Assembly: GCF_036607905.1 (NCBI RefSeq)
Contig: NZ_CP144555.1
Coordinates: forward strand, 5,704,001 to 5,768,000
Length of the DNA: 64,000 nt
Origin: Streptomyces sp. SCSIO 75703
GTDB taxonomy: Bacteria > Actinomycetota > Actinomycetes > Streptomycetales > Streptomycetaceae
Direction: 5' to 3'
The number at the start of each line of letters is the position of its first letter. Position 1 is the first letter of the stretch. Below the pieces are notes generated by a model. It searched no databases and was not told where the DNA came from. It worked only from the letters and a program-made list of their open reading frames with translations. Shown here piece by piece: positions 56,271 through 64,000 of this stretch. The position numbers and the translations under genes were made by a program.

Positions 56271-56711
56271 ATGGAGGAGCTGGACCGACAGATCGTGCAG
56301 CTGCTCGTCAAGGACGGGCGGATGAGCTACACCGACCTGGGCAAGGCCACGGGCCTGTCCACCTCGGCCGTGCACCAGCGGGTGCGGCGGCTGGAGCAGC
56401 GCGGTGTCATCCGCGGATACGCCGCGGTCGTCGACCCCGGGGCCGTCGGCCTGCCGATGACCGCCTTCATCTCCGTGAAACCCTTCGACCCCAGCGCGCC
56501 CGACGACATCGCCGACCGGCTGGCCGGCGTCCCGGAGATCGAGGCGTGCCACAGCGTGGCCGGCGACGAGAACTACATCCTGAAGGTCCGCGTCGCCACC
56601 CCCCACGAACTGGAGGAACTCCTCGCCCGGGTGCGTTCCCTGGCCGGGGTCTCCACCCGCACCACGGTCGTGCTCTCCACGCCCTACGAGGCCCGCCCGC
56701 CCCGTATCTGA
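56271..56711 (+). CDS. Lrp/AsnC family transcriptional regulator, probably leaderless
   Basis: The 146-residue protein has an N-terminal HTH (YTDLGKATGLSTSAVHQRVRRLEQ, about residues 19-42) and a C-terminal RAM domain (HSVAGDENYILKVRVAT). A -10 box TAGGTT (56258-56263) ends 7 bases before the ATG and there is no Shine-Dalgarno, so transcription probably starts at the A of the ATG. A YtcJ-like amidohydrolase follows 76 bases later in the same direction. Effector unknown. Confidence 0.9.
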   Translation: MEELDRQIVQLLVKDGRMSYTDLGKATGLSTSAVHQRVRRLEQRGVIRGYAAVVDPGAVGLPMTAFISVKPFDPSAPDDIADRLAGVPEIEACHSVAGDENYILKVRVATPHELEELLARVRSLAGVSTRTTVVLSTPYEARPPRI

Positions 56712-56787
56712 CCCCCGGCCGCGCCCGGCCCCGGCGCGGCGCCGCCCTGCGTGCCGGACGGCGGCGGCGAGGGGCGAGACTGGGGGC

Positions 56788-58392
56788 ATGAGTGAGTCCA
56801 CCGCCCCGTCCACCACCGTGCTGCTCCGCCGCGGCGAGGTGCACAGTCCCGCCGACCCCTTCGCCACCGCGATGGTCGTCGAACGCGGCCGGATCGCCTG
56901 GGTCGGCTCCGAGGGCGCCGCCGACGCCTACGCGGACGGCGTGGACGAGGTGGTCGACCTGGACGGCGCGCTCGTCACCCCGGCGTTCACCGACGCACAC
57001 GTGCACACCACCTCGACCGGCCTCGCGCTCACCGGCCTCGACCTCTCCGCCGCCGCCTCCCGCGAGGAAGCGCTCACCCTCGTACGGGAGTTCGCCGCCG
57101 CCCGGCCCGGCGACCGGGTCCTGCTCGGCCACGGCTGGGACGCCTCCCGCTGGCCCGGCGGACTCCCGCCCACCCGCGCCGAACTCGACGCGGCCACCGG
57201 CGGCCGGCCCCTCTACCTCAGCCGCATCGACGTCCACTCGGCGGTCGTCACCACCGCGCTCCTCGACCTCGTCCCGGCCGGGGTGAGCCGCGCCGACGCC
57301 CCGCTGACCGCCGCCGACCACCACGCCGTTCGGGCTGCCGCCCTCGGCGCCGTCACCCCCGCCCAGCGCGCCGAGGCCCAGCGCGCCGCCCTCGCCCACG
57401 CCGCCTCCCTCGGCATCGGCACCGTTCACGAATGCGCAGGGCCCGACATCTCCTCCGAGGACGACCTCACCGGCCTGCTGCGGCTCGCCGCCGAGGGCGA
57501 CGGCCCCCGCGTGGTCGGCTACTGGGCCGAACGGGACGTCGCCAAGGCCCGGGAGCTGGGCGCCCACGGCGCCGCCGGGGACCTCTTCGTCGACGGCGCG
57601 CTCGGCTCGCACACCGCCCGCCTGCACGCGCCCTACGCCGACGCCGGCCACACCGGCACCGCCTACCTGGACGCCGACGCGGTCGCGGCCCACGTGGCCG
57701 AGTGCACCGAGGCGGGCCTCCAGGCGGGCTTCCACGCCATCGGCGACGCCGCCGTCACCACCGTCGTCGAGGGCGTGCGCGCCGCCGCCGAGCGGGTCGG
57801 CCTCGCCCGGGTGCGCGCCGCCCGCCACCGCGTCGAACACGCCGAGATGCTCACCGGCGAGACCGTCGCCGCCTTCGCCGAACTCGGCCTCACCGCCTCC
57901 GTCCAGCCCGCCTTCGACGCCCTGTGGGGCGGGGACGACGGCATGTACGCCCAGCGCCTCGGTGCCGAACGGGCCCGCACCCTCAACCCGTTCGCCGCCC
58001 TGCTGCGGGCCGGCGTGCCGCTCGCCCTCGGCTCGGACAGCCCGGTCACGCCCCTCGACCCCTGGGGCACCGTCCGGGCCGCCGCCTTCCACCGCACGCC
58101 GGAGCACCGGGTCTCCGTGCGGGCCGCGTTCACCGCCCACACCCGCGGCGGCTGGCGCGCGGTCGGCCGCGACGACGCCGGCGTCCTGGTCCCGGGAGCC
58201 CCCGCCGACTACGCGGTGTGGCGCACCGGCGAGCTGGTGGTGCAGGCGCCCGACGACCGGGTCGCCCGCTGGTCCACCGACCCGCGCTCCGGCACGCCCG
58301 GCCTCCCCGACCTCACCCCGGGGGGCCAACTGCCCGTCTGTCTGCGCACCGTGGTGGGCGGCCGGACGGTCCACGTACGCCCGGCGGAGTGA
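56788..58392 (+). CDS. YtcJ-like metal-dependent amidohydrolase
   Basis: The 534-residue amidohydrolase superfamily protein has TPAFTDAHVHTT with the HxH metal ligands (about residues 71-73), FHAIGDAA, RVEHAEML and ALGSDSPVTPLDPWGTVRAA with the late catalytic Asp. The YtcJ branch includes exoenzyme regulators and N-substituted formamide deformylases; the substrate is not predictable. The downstream hairpin at 58454 probably ends the transcript. Confidence 0.88.
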   Translation: MSESTAPSTTVLLRRGEVHSPADPFATAMVVERGRIAWVGSEGAADAYADGVDEVVDLDGALVTPAFTDAHVHTTSTGLALTGLDLSAAASREEALTLVREFAAARPGDRVLLGHGWDASRWPGGLPPTRAELDAATGGRPLYLSRIDVHSAVVTTALLDLVPAGVSRADAPLTAADHHAVRAAALGAVTPAQRAEAQRAALAHAASLGIGTVHECAGPDISSEDDLTGLLRLAAEGDGPRVVGYWAERDVAKARELGAHGAAGDLFVDGALGSHTARLHAPYADAGHTGTAYLDADAVAAHVAECTEAGLQAGFHAIGDAAVTTVVEGVRAAAERVGLARVRAARHRVEHAEMLTGETVAAFAELGLTASVQPAFDALWGGDDGMYAQRLGAERARTLNPFAALLRAGVPLALGSDSPVTPLDPWGTVRAAAFHRTPEHRVSVRAAFTAHTRGGWRAVGRDDAGVLVPGAPADYAVWRTGELVVQAPDDRVARWSTDPRSGTPGLPDLTPGGQLPVCLRTVVGGRTVHVRPAE

Positions 58393-58453
58393 TCTCCACG
58401 GCCGACGGGGCGATGATCTTCGGTCCGGGCCGGACCGGAACGCCACCGCGCTG

Positions 58454-58482
58454 ACCTGCGCTTTGATGGGAAAGCCGCAGGT
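58454..58482 (+). terminator. Hairpin after the amidohydrolase gene
   Basis: ACCTGCG-CTTT (58454-58464), loop GATGGG, then AAAG-C-CGCAGGT (58471-58482) with one bulged base. It lies 61 bases after the stop and immediately before a strong plus-strand promoter. Confidence 0.5.
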
Positions 58483-58486
58483 AGAA

Positions 58487-58523
58487 CGCCTGTTGACAGG
58501 CGGCGGCAGGTGACGGGTAGGTT
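58487..58523 (+). promoter_or_regulatory. Promoter with perfect palindrome centred on the -35 box
   Basis: TTGACA (58493-58498) is an exact consensus -35; TAGGTT (58518-58523) follows after 19 bp (GTAGGT after 18). The -35 lies in the palindrome CGCCTGT-TG-ACAGGCG (58487-58502), a likely operator. The promoter points to ppm1, whose GTG is about 390 bases downstream. Confidence 0.65.
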
Positions 58524-58916
58524 CGGCCCAGTCCACCACCGGACGTCCGACCGGGGAACTCTCCGCGTACGCGCGGCGGTGCCGCCGGGTCAGGGACGGA
58601 GCGCCGCACCGGCGCACCGCCACTGGGAGCCAGGCGCAGCGCCAGCACCGCCGCGAGGGAACGTTCCGCCCGGTCGGGAGGTGTGACCCGGGTGGGGCCC
58701 GTCCGCTCAGTAGACAACGGCTCTCGGTCGATCCGCAGCCAGCGGGTCCCAGGCCGGCCCGAAGGGCGACGGGCCCCCATCCGCCGCGAAACGGCAGGAA
58801 GCGCTCCCCGTGCCCCCGGTTCCGGGACATCACGCGACCAACCGCACGTCCTGGCACGTCCGCGCAGGCCGCGGCCATTATGGTGGTCCCCTGCGTACGG
58901 ACACGAAGGGGCAGCA
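58524..58916 (+). other. About 390-base leader or non-coding transcript before ppm1
   Basis: No ORF with a ribosome binding site and family resemblance is visible. The stretch has several GC-rich self-complementary blocks. Near its end TATGGT (58879-58884) could be a separate -10 for ppm1, with no good -35. Confidence 0.4.
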
Positions 58917-60044
58917 GTGAGCGACGGCGACGGGACGTCCGCGGCAGCGGGCGGAGAGCGGCGGTTCGGCCCCCTGGGCACGACCTTGGTGATCATCCCG
59001 ACCTACAACGAGGCGGAGAACATCAAGGCGATCGTCGAGCGCGTGCGCGAGGCGGTCCCCGACGCGCACGTCCTCGTGGCCGACGACAACAGCCCCGACG
59101 GCACCGGCAAGCTCGCCGACGAACTGGCCGCCGCCGACGACCGGGTCCACGTCCTGCACCGCAAGGGCAAGGAGGGCCTGGGCGCCGCCTACCTCGCGGG
59201 CTTCACCTGGGGCCTGGAGCGCGGCTACGGGGTCCTGGTCGAGATGGACGCCGACGGCTCCCACCAGCCCGAGGAACTGCCCCGTCTGCTCACCGCGCTC
59301 AAGGGGGCCGACCTGGTGCTCGGCTCCCGCTGGGTGCCCGGCGGCCGGGTGGTGAACTGGCCCCGCTCCCGCGAGATCATCTCCCGCGGCGGCAGCATGT
59401 ACTCGCGCATCGCCCTCGACCTGCCGCTGCGCGACGTCACGGGCGGCTACCGGGCCTTCCGCCGGGAGACCCTGGAGGGGCTGGGCCTCGACGAGGTCGC
59501 CTCCCAGGGCTACTGCTTCCAGGTCGACCTGGCCCGCCGGGCGATCCGCGCCGGGTACCACGTCGTCGAGGTGCCGATCACCTTCGTCGAGCGCGAGCTG
59601 GGCGACTCCAAGATGAGCCGCGACATCCTCGTCGAGGCGCTGTGGCGGGTCACGACGTGGGGCGTGGGGGAGCGGGTCGGCAAGGTGCTCGGCCGCGACC
59701 GCGCCGCCGGGCCCGAGCATGCCGGCCGGCCCGAGTCCCTGCCCGCCGCGGAGCGGCCGGTGGCCGACGTGGCGGTGGCCGGGGAGGCGGGGGCGAGGGT
59801 GACCGAGGGCGTTGCCCCCGGCCCGGCGGAGCCCCCCGGCGGGGAGACCGGCGCAGCGGAGCCCCCCGGCGGGGAGAGCGCCGCCCGGAAGGCGCCCGCC
59901 CCGGAGGGGGCGGGGGGCACGTCCGCCGATCCGGCGCCCGGGGCCGTCGCCGGCCCCGCGCCCGGTTCCGACGCCGCGCCGGGTGACGGAACCGGTGCGG
60001 CGGACGGGAAGCCGGCGCGGACCTCCGACGGGGACACGTCCTGA
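58917..60044 (+). CDS. ppm1: Polyprenol monophosphomannose synthase
   Basis: Transfers mannose from GDP-mannose to polyprenyl phosphate, the donor for protein O-mannosylation; in S. coelicolor Ppm1 is required for glycosylation of the phage phiC31 receptor and affects antibiotic sensitivity. The GT2 domain (about residues 15-250) has IIPTYNEAENI, VADDNSPDGT, the DxD-type EMDADGSH, and SKMSRDILVEALWRV. It is followed by about 115 disordered Ala/Pro/Gly residues with an internal duplication AEPPGGETG/AEPPGGESA. GTG start with GAAGGGG upstream. It lacks the membrane-bound acyltransferase domain fused in mycobacteria. Confidence 0.93.
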   Translation: MSDGDGTSAAAGGERRFGPLGTTLVIIPTYNEAENIKAIVERVREAVPDAHVLVADDNSPDGTGKLADELAAADDRVHVLHRKGKEGLGAAYLAGFTWGLERGYGVLVEMDADGSHQPEELPRLLTALKGADLVLGSRWVPGGRVVNWPRSREIISRGGSMYSRIALDLPLRDVTGGYRAFRRETLEGLGLDEVASQGYCFQVDLARRAIRAGYHVVEVPITFVERELGDSKMSRDILVEALWRVTTWGVGERVGKVLGRDRAAGPEHAGRPESLPAAERPVADVAVAGEAGARVTEGVAPGPAEPPGGETGAAEPPGGESAARKAPAPEGAGGTSADPAPGAVAGPAPGSDAAPGDGTGAADGKPARTSDGDTS

Positions 60045-60090
60045 TCACCCCCTTATCCCGCACTGAGCCGGGTCCGGGCACACTGGAGAC

Positions 60091-60663
60091 ATGACGACTG
60101 GCGCTCAGACCCCCAGGCCCCCCGCCCGGCCCCGGCGCTCCCGGCTGCGCACCTTCCTGCCGTTGGGCATCGCCGCGTGGCTCGTGCTGGAGATCTGGCT
60201 GCTGACCGTGGTCGCCGGCGCCTCCAGCGGGCTGGTGGTCTTCCTGCTGCTGGTCGCCGGGCTGTTCCTCGGCTCCGTGGTCATCAAGCGGGCCGGCCGC
60301 CGGGCCTTCGCCAGTCTGACGCGGACGCTGCAACAGCAGCAGGCCGGGACGGCGCCCGGGGCCCGCCCCGACAGCGAGGGCAACGGGCTCATGATGCTGG
60401 GCGGGCTGCTGCTGATCCTGCCCGGACTGATCTCGGACGCGCTGGGCCTGCTGCTCCTGCTGCCCCCGGTCCAGAAGGCGGTGAGCCGCCGCGCCCAGCA
60501 CAGCGTCGAGCGCAGGCTCCGCGAGGCCGGGCCCGGCACCTTCGGCGACGCCTTCCGCCAGGCCCGTATGCACCGCCCCGACGGCAAGGTCGTCCAGGGC
60601 GAGGTCGTCCGGGACGAGCCGGACGACACGTCCCGGGGGCCCCGCCCGCCCCTCGACCGCTGA
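60091..60663 (+). CDS. fxsA: FxsA family membrane protein
   Basis: The 190-residue protein has an FxsA core with LVLEIWLLTVVAGASSGLVVFLLLVAGLFLGSVVI in two helices (about residues 30-65) and the GLLLILPGLISDALGLLLLLPPV helix (about 104-126), then a polar tail. In E. coli FxsA interferes with phage T7 exclusion by the F plasmid; the natural role is unknown. It lies 46 bases after ppm1 in the same direction and ends at a terminator shared with rbpA. Confidence 0.88.
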   Translation: MTTGAQTPRPPARPRRSRLRTFLPLGIAAWLVLEIWLLTVVAGASSGLVVFLLLVAGLFLGSVVIKRAGRRAFASLTRTLQQQQAGTAPGARPDSEGNGLMMLGGLLLILPGLISDALGLLLLLPPVQKAVSRRAQHSVERRLREAGPGTFGDAFRQARMHRPDGKVVQGEVVRDEPDDTSRGPRPPLDR

Positions 60664-60763
60664 CCCACCGCCGGGCCCGGGTCCCCGTCAGGGCGCCCGG
60701 GGCCGCACCCGTCCGGGCGCCGCCTGCCCGGGCCGGGGCGCGGTCCGTGTCCGGGCATGACGA

Positions 60764-60806
60764 AACCGCGGGTGCCGTACGTGGGTCACGTACCGCGCCC
60801 GCGGTT
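60764..60806. terminator. Bidirectional terminator between fxsA and rbpA
   Basis: A 20-bp stem with one mismatch and one wobble (60764-60783 with 60787-60806), loop GGT, placed 100 bases after fxsA and 31 bases after the end of convergent rbpA. On the minus strand it is followed by TTTCGT. Confidence 0.8.
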
Positions 60807-60837
60807 CGCTCGCGTGGTGCCGAAACTCGCCTGCCCG

Positions 60838-61212
60838 TCAGGCGGACTTGCGGCTGTCCCGGGGATGAACCGCGATGTTCATCGCGCCGGAACGCAGAAC
60901 GGCCAGCCGCTCCTCGAGGACCTCTTCCAGTTCCTCGCGGGTACGCCGCTCCATCAGCATGTCCCAGTGCGTACGCGCGGGCTTGGCCTTCTTCTCCTCA
61001 GGGCCGTCGCCGTCCACCAGGAGTGCCTGGGCCCCGCAGACCTTGCACTCCCACTCCGGCGGGATCTCCGCCTCGACCGAGAAGGGCATCTCGAAGCGGT
61101 GCCCCTTCTCGCATGCGTACTCCACGGCCTGGCGCGGGGCCAGGTCGATGCCGCGGTCCGTCTCGTAGCTGGTCACCACGAGACGCGTGCCGCGCAGAGC
61201 TCGCTCACTCAT
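60838..61212 (-). CDS. rbpA: RNA polymerase-binding protein RbpA
   Basis: Actinobacterial transcription factor that binds the principal sigma factor and RNA polymerase, stabilises open complexes and influences rifampicin tolerance. The 124 residues include the core with CEKGHRFEMPF and PPEWECKVCG (zinc-ribbon-like, here a CxxC pair plus one cysteine) and the C-terminal sigma-interaction helix MERRTREELEEVLEERLA. The upstream region holds a full sigma-R promoter, in line with induction by disulphide stress in S. coelicolor. Confidence 0.95.
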   Translation of the reverse strand: MSERALRGTRLVVTSYETDRGIDLAPRQAVEYACEKGHRFEMPFSVEAEIPPEWECKVCGAQALLVDGDGPEEKKAKPARTHWDMLMERRTREELEEVLEERLAVLRSGAMNIAVHPRDSRKSA

Positions 61213-61273
61213 GAATCGTGCCTCCCGGGCTTGTCGCCCACAGGACAGGTGTCGCTGTCGTCGTCATCCGGTC

Positions 61274-61300
61274 AACGTCCGGGCGGCGGTAAAGATTCCC
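61274..61300 (-). promoter_or_regulatory. Sigma-R promoter of rbpA
   Basis: On the minus strand GGGAAT (plus 61295-61300), exactly 18 bases, then GTT (plus 61274-61276): the sigma-R consensus. It places the start about 55 bases before the rbpA ATG. Confidence 0.8.
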
Positions 61301-61382
61301 GTTCCGGCTCCCGATCCGGGCCCTGCGTCGCCGTCGCAGCCGCAGCCTTGTCAACCAGTGCAGTACCCGCCGGCGTCCGGTT

Positions 61383-61466
61383 TGTCACCTCTGTTGGGAG
61401 ATGTGACATAGCGTTTCGGCACCTTTGACGCGCAGTAACGGTACGCCTGGCAGGCCAAACGCGTAC
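61383..61466. promoter_or_regulatory. Inverted repeats between rbpA and the Atg22-like gene
   Basis: TGTCAC (61383-61388) and GTGACA (61403-61408) with a 14-nt spacer, and GTACGC (61441-61446) and GCGTAC (61461-61466) with a 14-nt spacer that itself contains TGGC/GCCA. The second may serve as terminator of the minus-strand MFS gene ending at 61491; the first may be an upstream site for rbpA. Confidence 0.4.
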
Positions 61467-61490
61467 ACTACCGCCCTTTCGCGCCGAGTG

Positions 61491-62837
61491 CTAAATCCTT
61501 TCCGGTACGGGATTGCCCGCGTCGGCGATCGCCCGGCGCACCGGCACCCGCGCGAGCAGCGCGAAGCCCAGTACGAAGAACGCCACCAGGGAGAGGATCG
61601 CGTCCCGGTAGCTCCCGGTGAGCTGGTAGGTGAGGCCGAAGAGCAGCGGCCCCAGCCAGCTCATGCCCCGGTCGCTCAGCTCGTAGGCGGCGAAGTACTC
61701 GGCCTCCTTGCCCGGCGGGACCAGGTGGGAGAAGAGCGAGCGGGACAGCGCCTGGCTGCCGCCCAGGACCAGCCCGATCCCGGCCGCCAGGACGAAGAAC
61801 CACGTCGGCGCGCCGGCCGGCAGGAAGTACCCGGCCGCCAGCGTGAGCGTCCAGGCGACCAGGGAGCCGAGGATCGTCCGCTTCGCGCCGTGCCGCAGGG
61901 CCAGCCGGCCCATCGCCAGCGCGCCCGCCACCGCCAGCACCTGCACCAGCAGCACCGCCACGATGAGCGTGGACTGGTCGAGCCCCAGTTCCTCGGAGCC
62001 GTAGACCGATGCCTGGGAGATCACCGTCTGGATGCCGTCGTTGTACACGAGGTAGGCGAGCAGGAAGTACAGGGTCAGCGGGCGGCGCCGCATGTCGCGG
62101 ACGGTCGCCGCGAACTGCCGCAGCCCCGGCGGCGCCCCCTCCCGCGCGGGGGTCCGGCGGTCGCGCAGCCGGCGCAGCGGGATCAGCGCGAAGGCCCCCC
62201 ACCACAGCCCGGCCGAGGCCAGACAGATCCGGACCGCCTGGCTCTCGGACAGGCCGAAGGAGTCGTGGGCGGTGTAGAGGACCAGGTTGGCGACGAGCAC
62301 CAGGGACCCGGCCGCGTAGCCGAAGGCCCAGCCGCGCGAGGAGACCGCGTCGCGCTCCTCGGGCCGGGCGATCTGCGGCAGGTAGGAGTTGTACAGCATC
62401 ATCGCCACGGACTGCGCCGCGTTGGCGACCACCAGGAGCAGGCCGCCCAGCAGATAGCGGTCGCCGTCGAGGAAGAACATCCCGGCGGTCGCCGCCGCCC
62501 CGGTGTACGCGGCGGCGGCCAGCAGTGGCTTCTTGCGCCCCGTCCGGTCGGCCGCCGCGCCCACCAGCGGCATGGCGAGGACGGCGACGACCACCGACAG
62601 GCTCACCGCGTACGCGAAGAACGATCCGGCGCGCACCGGGACGCCCAGGGGGTGGACGTACCCGTCGGCGTCCGCCGCGGCCTTGGCGACGGCCGTCAGG
62701 TAGGGCCCGAGGAAGACGGTGAGGACGCTGGTCGAGTAGACCGAGCAGGCCCAGTCGTAGAAGTACCAGCCCCGTTGTTCCCGTCGCCGTCCCTCGGCCC
62801 CGTCGGCCGCGTCCGTCCGCACGGTGTCGATGCCCAC
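61491..62837 (-). CDS. MFS transporter of the UMF1/Atg22-like family
   Basis: The 448-residue protein with about 12 membrane segments begins with EQRGWYFYDWACSVYSTSVL, the hallmark DWA motif of the UMF1/Atg22 group, and has GAAADRTGRKKPLL as loop 2-3 motif. In fungi Atg22 exports amino acids from the vacuole; the bacterial substrate is unknown. GTG start. The GDPD gene ends 52 bases upstream on the same strand, so co-transcription is likely. Confidence 0.9.
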   Translation of the reverse strand: MGIDTVRTDAADGAEGRRREQRGWYFYDWACSVYSTSVLTVFLGPYLTAVAKAAADADGYVHPLGVPVRAGSFFAYAVSLSVVVAVLAMPLVGAAADRTGRKKPLLAAAAYTGAAATAGMFFLDGDRYLLGGLLLVVANAAQSVAMMLYNSYLPQIARPEERDAVSSRGWAFGYAAGSLVLVANLVLYTAHDSFGLSESQAVRICLASAGLWWGAFALIPLRRLRDRRTPAREGAPPGLRQFAATVRDMRRRPLTLYFLLAYLVYNDGIQTVISQASVYGSEELGLDQSTLIVAVLLVQVLAVAGALAMGRLALRHGAKRTILGSLVAWTLTLAAGYFLPAGAPTWFFVLAAGIGLVLGGSQALSRSLFSHLVPPGKEAEYFAAYELSDRGMSWLGPLLFGLTYQLTGSYRDAILSLVAFFVLGFALLARVPVRRAIADAGNPVPERI

Positions 62838-62889
62838 CCGCGCCCCCGCCTCCCCCGTCGGCGCGCCCCGCCCCGGATACCGGCCGCCC

Positions 62890-63657
62890 TCAGACCCAGA
62901 CGCCCCGGTCCTCCATGACCCCGCGCAACGTGTCGATGTGATCGGTCATGATGCCATCCACCCCGAGGTCCAGCAGCCGGTGCATGCGGTCGGCCTCGTT
63001 CACCGTCCACACGTGCACCTGGAGCCCGAGCGCGTGGGCGGCGCGCACGAAACGGCGGTCGACCACCTGGATGCCGGACTGCACCTCGGGCACCTGCGCG
63101 GCCACCGCCGAACGCCGCAGGGCCGCCGGGACGCCCCACGAGCGCAGCCGCAGGTTGAGCACGCCCCGGGTGCCGTACGAGGTGGCCAGGCGCGGGCCGG
63201 CCAGCCGCTGGGCGCGGACCACGCGGGCCTCGGAGAAGGAGCCGACGCAGACCCGGTCCCAGGCGCCGGTCCGCGCGATCAGCTCCAGCAGCGGCGTCAG
63301 CGCCGCCTCCTCCTTGACGTCCACGTTCCAGCGCGCCTCGGGGAAGGCGTCGAGGAGGTCCTCGAAGAGGGGCACCGGCTCCACGCCGGCGACCCGGGCC
63401 CGCCGCACGGTCTGCCAGGTGAGGGCGCCGATCCGGCCGGAGCCGTCGGTCACCCGGTCCAGGGTCGCGTCGTGGAAGGCGACGAGCCGCCCGTCCCGGG
63501 TGGCGTGGACGTCGGTCTCCAGGTACCGGTAGCCCGCCTCCACCGCCCGCCGGAACTGCCGCAGGGTGTTCTCCAGGCCGTCCGCCGCTCCGCCGCGGTG
63601 GGCGAAGGCGAGGGGGCCGGGGTGGTCGAGGTAGGGGTGGCGTATCGGGGAGCTCAC
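62890..63657 (-). CDS. Glycerophosphodiester phosphodiesterase
   Basis: Hydrolyses glycerophosphodiesters to glycerol 3-phosphate and alcohol. The 255-residue TIM barrel shows FAHRGGAADGLENT (catalytic His, metal-binding Glu), YLETDVHATRDG and VAFHDATLDRVT (second catalytic His), and VHVWTVNE. No signal peptide, so cytoplasmic. The GTG start overlaps the stop of the upstream membrane protein gene by 4 bases. Confidence 0.94.
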   Translation of the reverse strand: MSSPIRHPYLDHPGPLAFAHRGGAADGLENTLRQFRRAVEAGYRYLETDVHATRDGRLVAFHDATLDRVTDGSGRIGALTWQTVRRARVAGVEPVPLFEDLLDAFPEARWNVDVKEEAALTPLLELIARTGAWDRVCVGSFSEARVVRAQRLAGPRLATSYGTRGVLNLRLRSWGVPAALRRSAVAAQVPEVQSGIQVVDRRFVRAAHALGLQVHVWTVNEADRMHRLLDLGVDGIMTDHIDTLRGVMEDRGVWV

Positions 63658-64000
63658 CCGGGCAGTATCGCGCGGTCGGGTGGACCGGCGGCAACGTCCG
63701 CCCCGCCCGCGGGTGCCGCGGGGACGGCGAACACGCGCAGGAACACCTGGGCGAGCGGGCCGATCGACACCGCGTAGAGCAGCGTGCCGACGCCGACCGT
63801 GCCGCCCAGCAGGAAGCCGGTGACGACGACGGCGACCTCGACCGCCGTGCGCACCAGCCGCACCGACAGCCCCGTCCGTTCGTTCAGCCCCGTCATCAGC
63901 CCGTCGCGCGGACCCGGCCCGAACCGCGCCGCTATGTACAGCCCGGTCGCCGCGCCGTTGAGGACGATCCCCGCCACCAGCAGCGTGATCCGCACCGCCA
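63654..64000 (-). CDS. YczE/YitT-like membrane protein (N-terminal part outside window)
   Basis: The minus-strand frame is open to the window edge and gives at least 115 residues. It shows GIVLNGAATGLYIAARFGPGPRDGLMTGL, typical of the second half of YczE-type integral membrane proteins, with three membrane segments and a short Pro/Ala tail. Full-length relatives have about 210 residues, so the GTG at 63995 is probably internal. Function unknown; YczE relatives have been linked to control of antibiotic synthesis in Bacillus. Confidence 0.8.
   Translation of the reverse strand, partial: AVRITLLVAGIVLNGAATGLYIAARFGPGPRDGLMTGLNERTGLSVRLVRTAVEVAVVVTGFLLGGTVGVGTLLYAVSIGPLAQVFLRVFAVPAAPAGGADVAAGPPDRAILPG

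Noticed and set aside
61349..61354. Second, sigma-HrdB promoter of rbpA based on a perfect TTGACA
   Set aside because: The bases 17-19 positions downstream on that strand do not form a -10 box.

Overview
The window reads as chromosomal core DNA of a Streptomyces (high-GC Actinomycetota). The sequence is very GC-rich, with strong third-position G/C bias in the genes. It carries lineage markers: bldD, the integration host factor sIHF, rbpA with a sigma-R-type promoter, and ppm1. The gene order efp-nusB-bldD-pyr-sIHF-gmk-rpoZ-coaBC-metK-priA-fmt-rsmB-rpe and the rib/his segment match, as I recall it, the S. coelicolor SCO1491 to about SCO1420 region (from memory, not searched). I see no tRNA, rRNA, CRISPR array, IS element or prophage. 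Both ends of the window cut genes (efp on the left, a YczE-like membrane protein on the right).

Layout. 1-12 kb: the end of efp, nusB, a two-hairpin terminator zone, bldD on the minus strand with a recognisable autoregulatory operator, then the pyr operon (pyrR-pyrB-pyrC-small membrane protein-carA-carB-pyrD-pyrF), which makes UMP de novo. The pyrR leader folds into a PyrR-binding hairpin that captures the Shine-Dalgarno sequence. 12-23.8 kb: nucleoid, nucleotide and translation housekeeping (sIHF, gmk, rpoZ, coaBC, metK, a helicase-degenerate priA, fmt, rsmB, rpe), interrupted by a roughly 830-bp non-coding stretch and two tandem-repeat patches. 23.8-30 kb: a SorC regulator, guaB1, and an Lrp/AsnC regulator followed by a nitrilase and a flavin amine oxidase that look like one amino-acid catabolic unit. 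30-38.3 kb: accessory genes (DUF5995, GH6 endoglucanase, uracil permease, thioesterase and a decayed copy of it, MFS exporter with a divergent ROK regulator, NmrA-like reductase).

38.3-43.9 kb: an apparently orphaned chitinase-type promoter, an FMN riboswitch, and the riboflavin operon ribE-ribM-ribBA-ribH running into hisE-hisG and a PH-domain protein. 43.9-49.6 kb: paired CNNM/CorC membrane proteins behind a long leader, an EccA/CbxX-like AAA+ ATPase preceded by a promoter-terminator module (small RNA or attenuator candidate), and a P-loop kinase without a normal start codon. 49.8-55 kb: a Tat-exported C39-like protease, a 47-residue membrane protein, TetR, a secreted GH18 chitinase with paired promoter repeats, and an acyl-CoA dehydrogenase. 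55-64 kb: two small hypotheticals, a leaderless Lrp/AsnC regulator, a YtcJ-like amidohydrolase, ppm1 behind a long leader with a palindromic promoter, fxsA, rbpA, an Atg22-like MFS protein, a glycerophosphodiesterase and the truncated YczE-like protein.

Most promising for follow-up: the chitinase-type promoter at 38.7 kb with no chitinase behind it (compare the intact one at 53.6 kb), the minus-strand promoter plus terminator at 48.76-48.87 kb, the palindrome-centred promoter and roughly 390-nt leader before ppm1, and the three CGCAAC repeats upstream of the nitrilase/amine oxidase pair.
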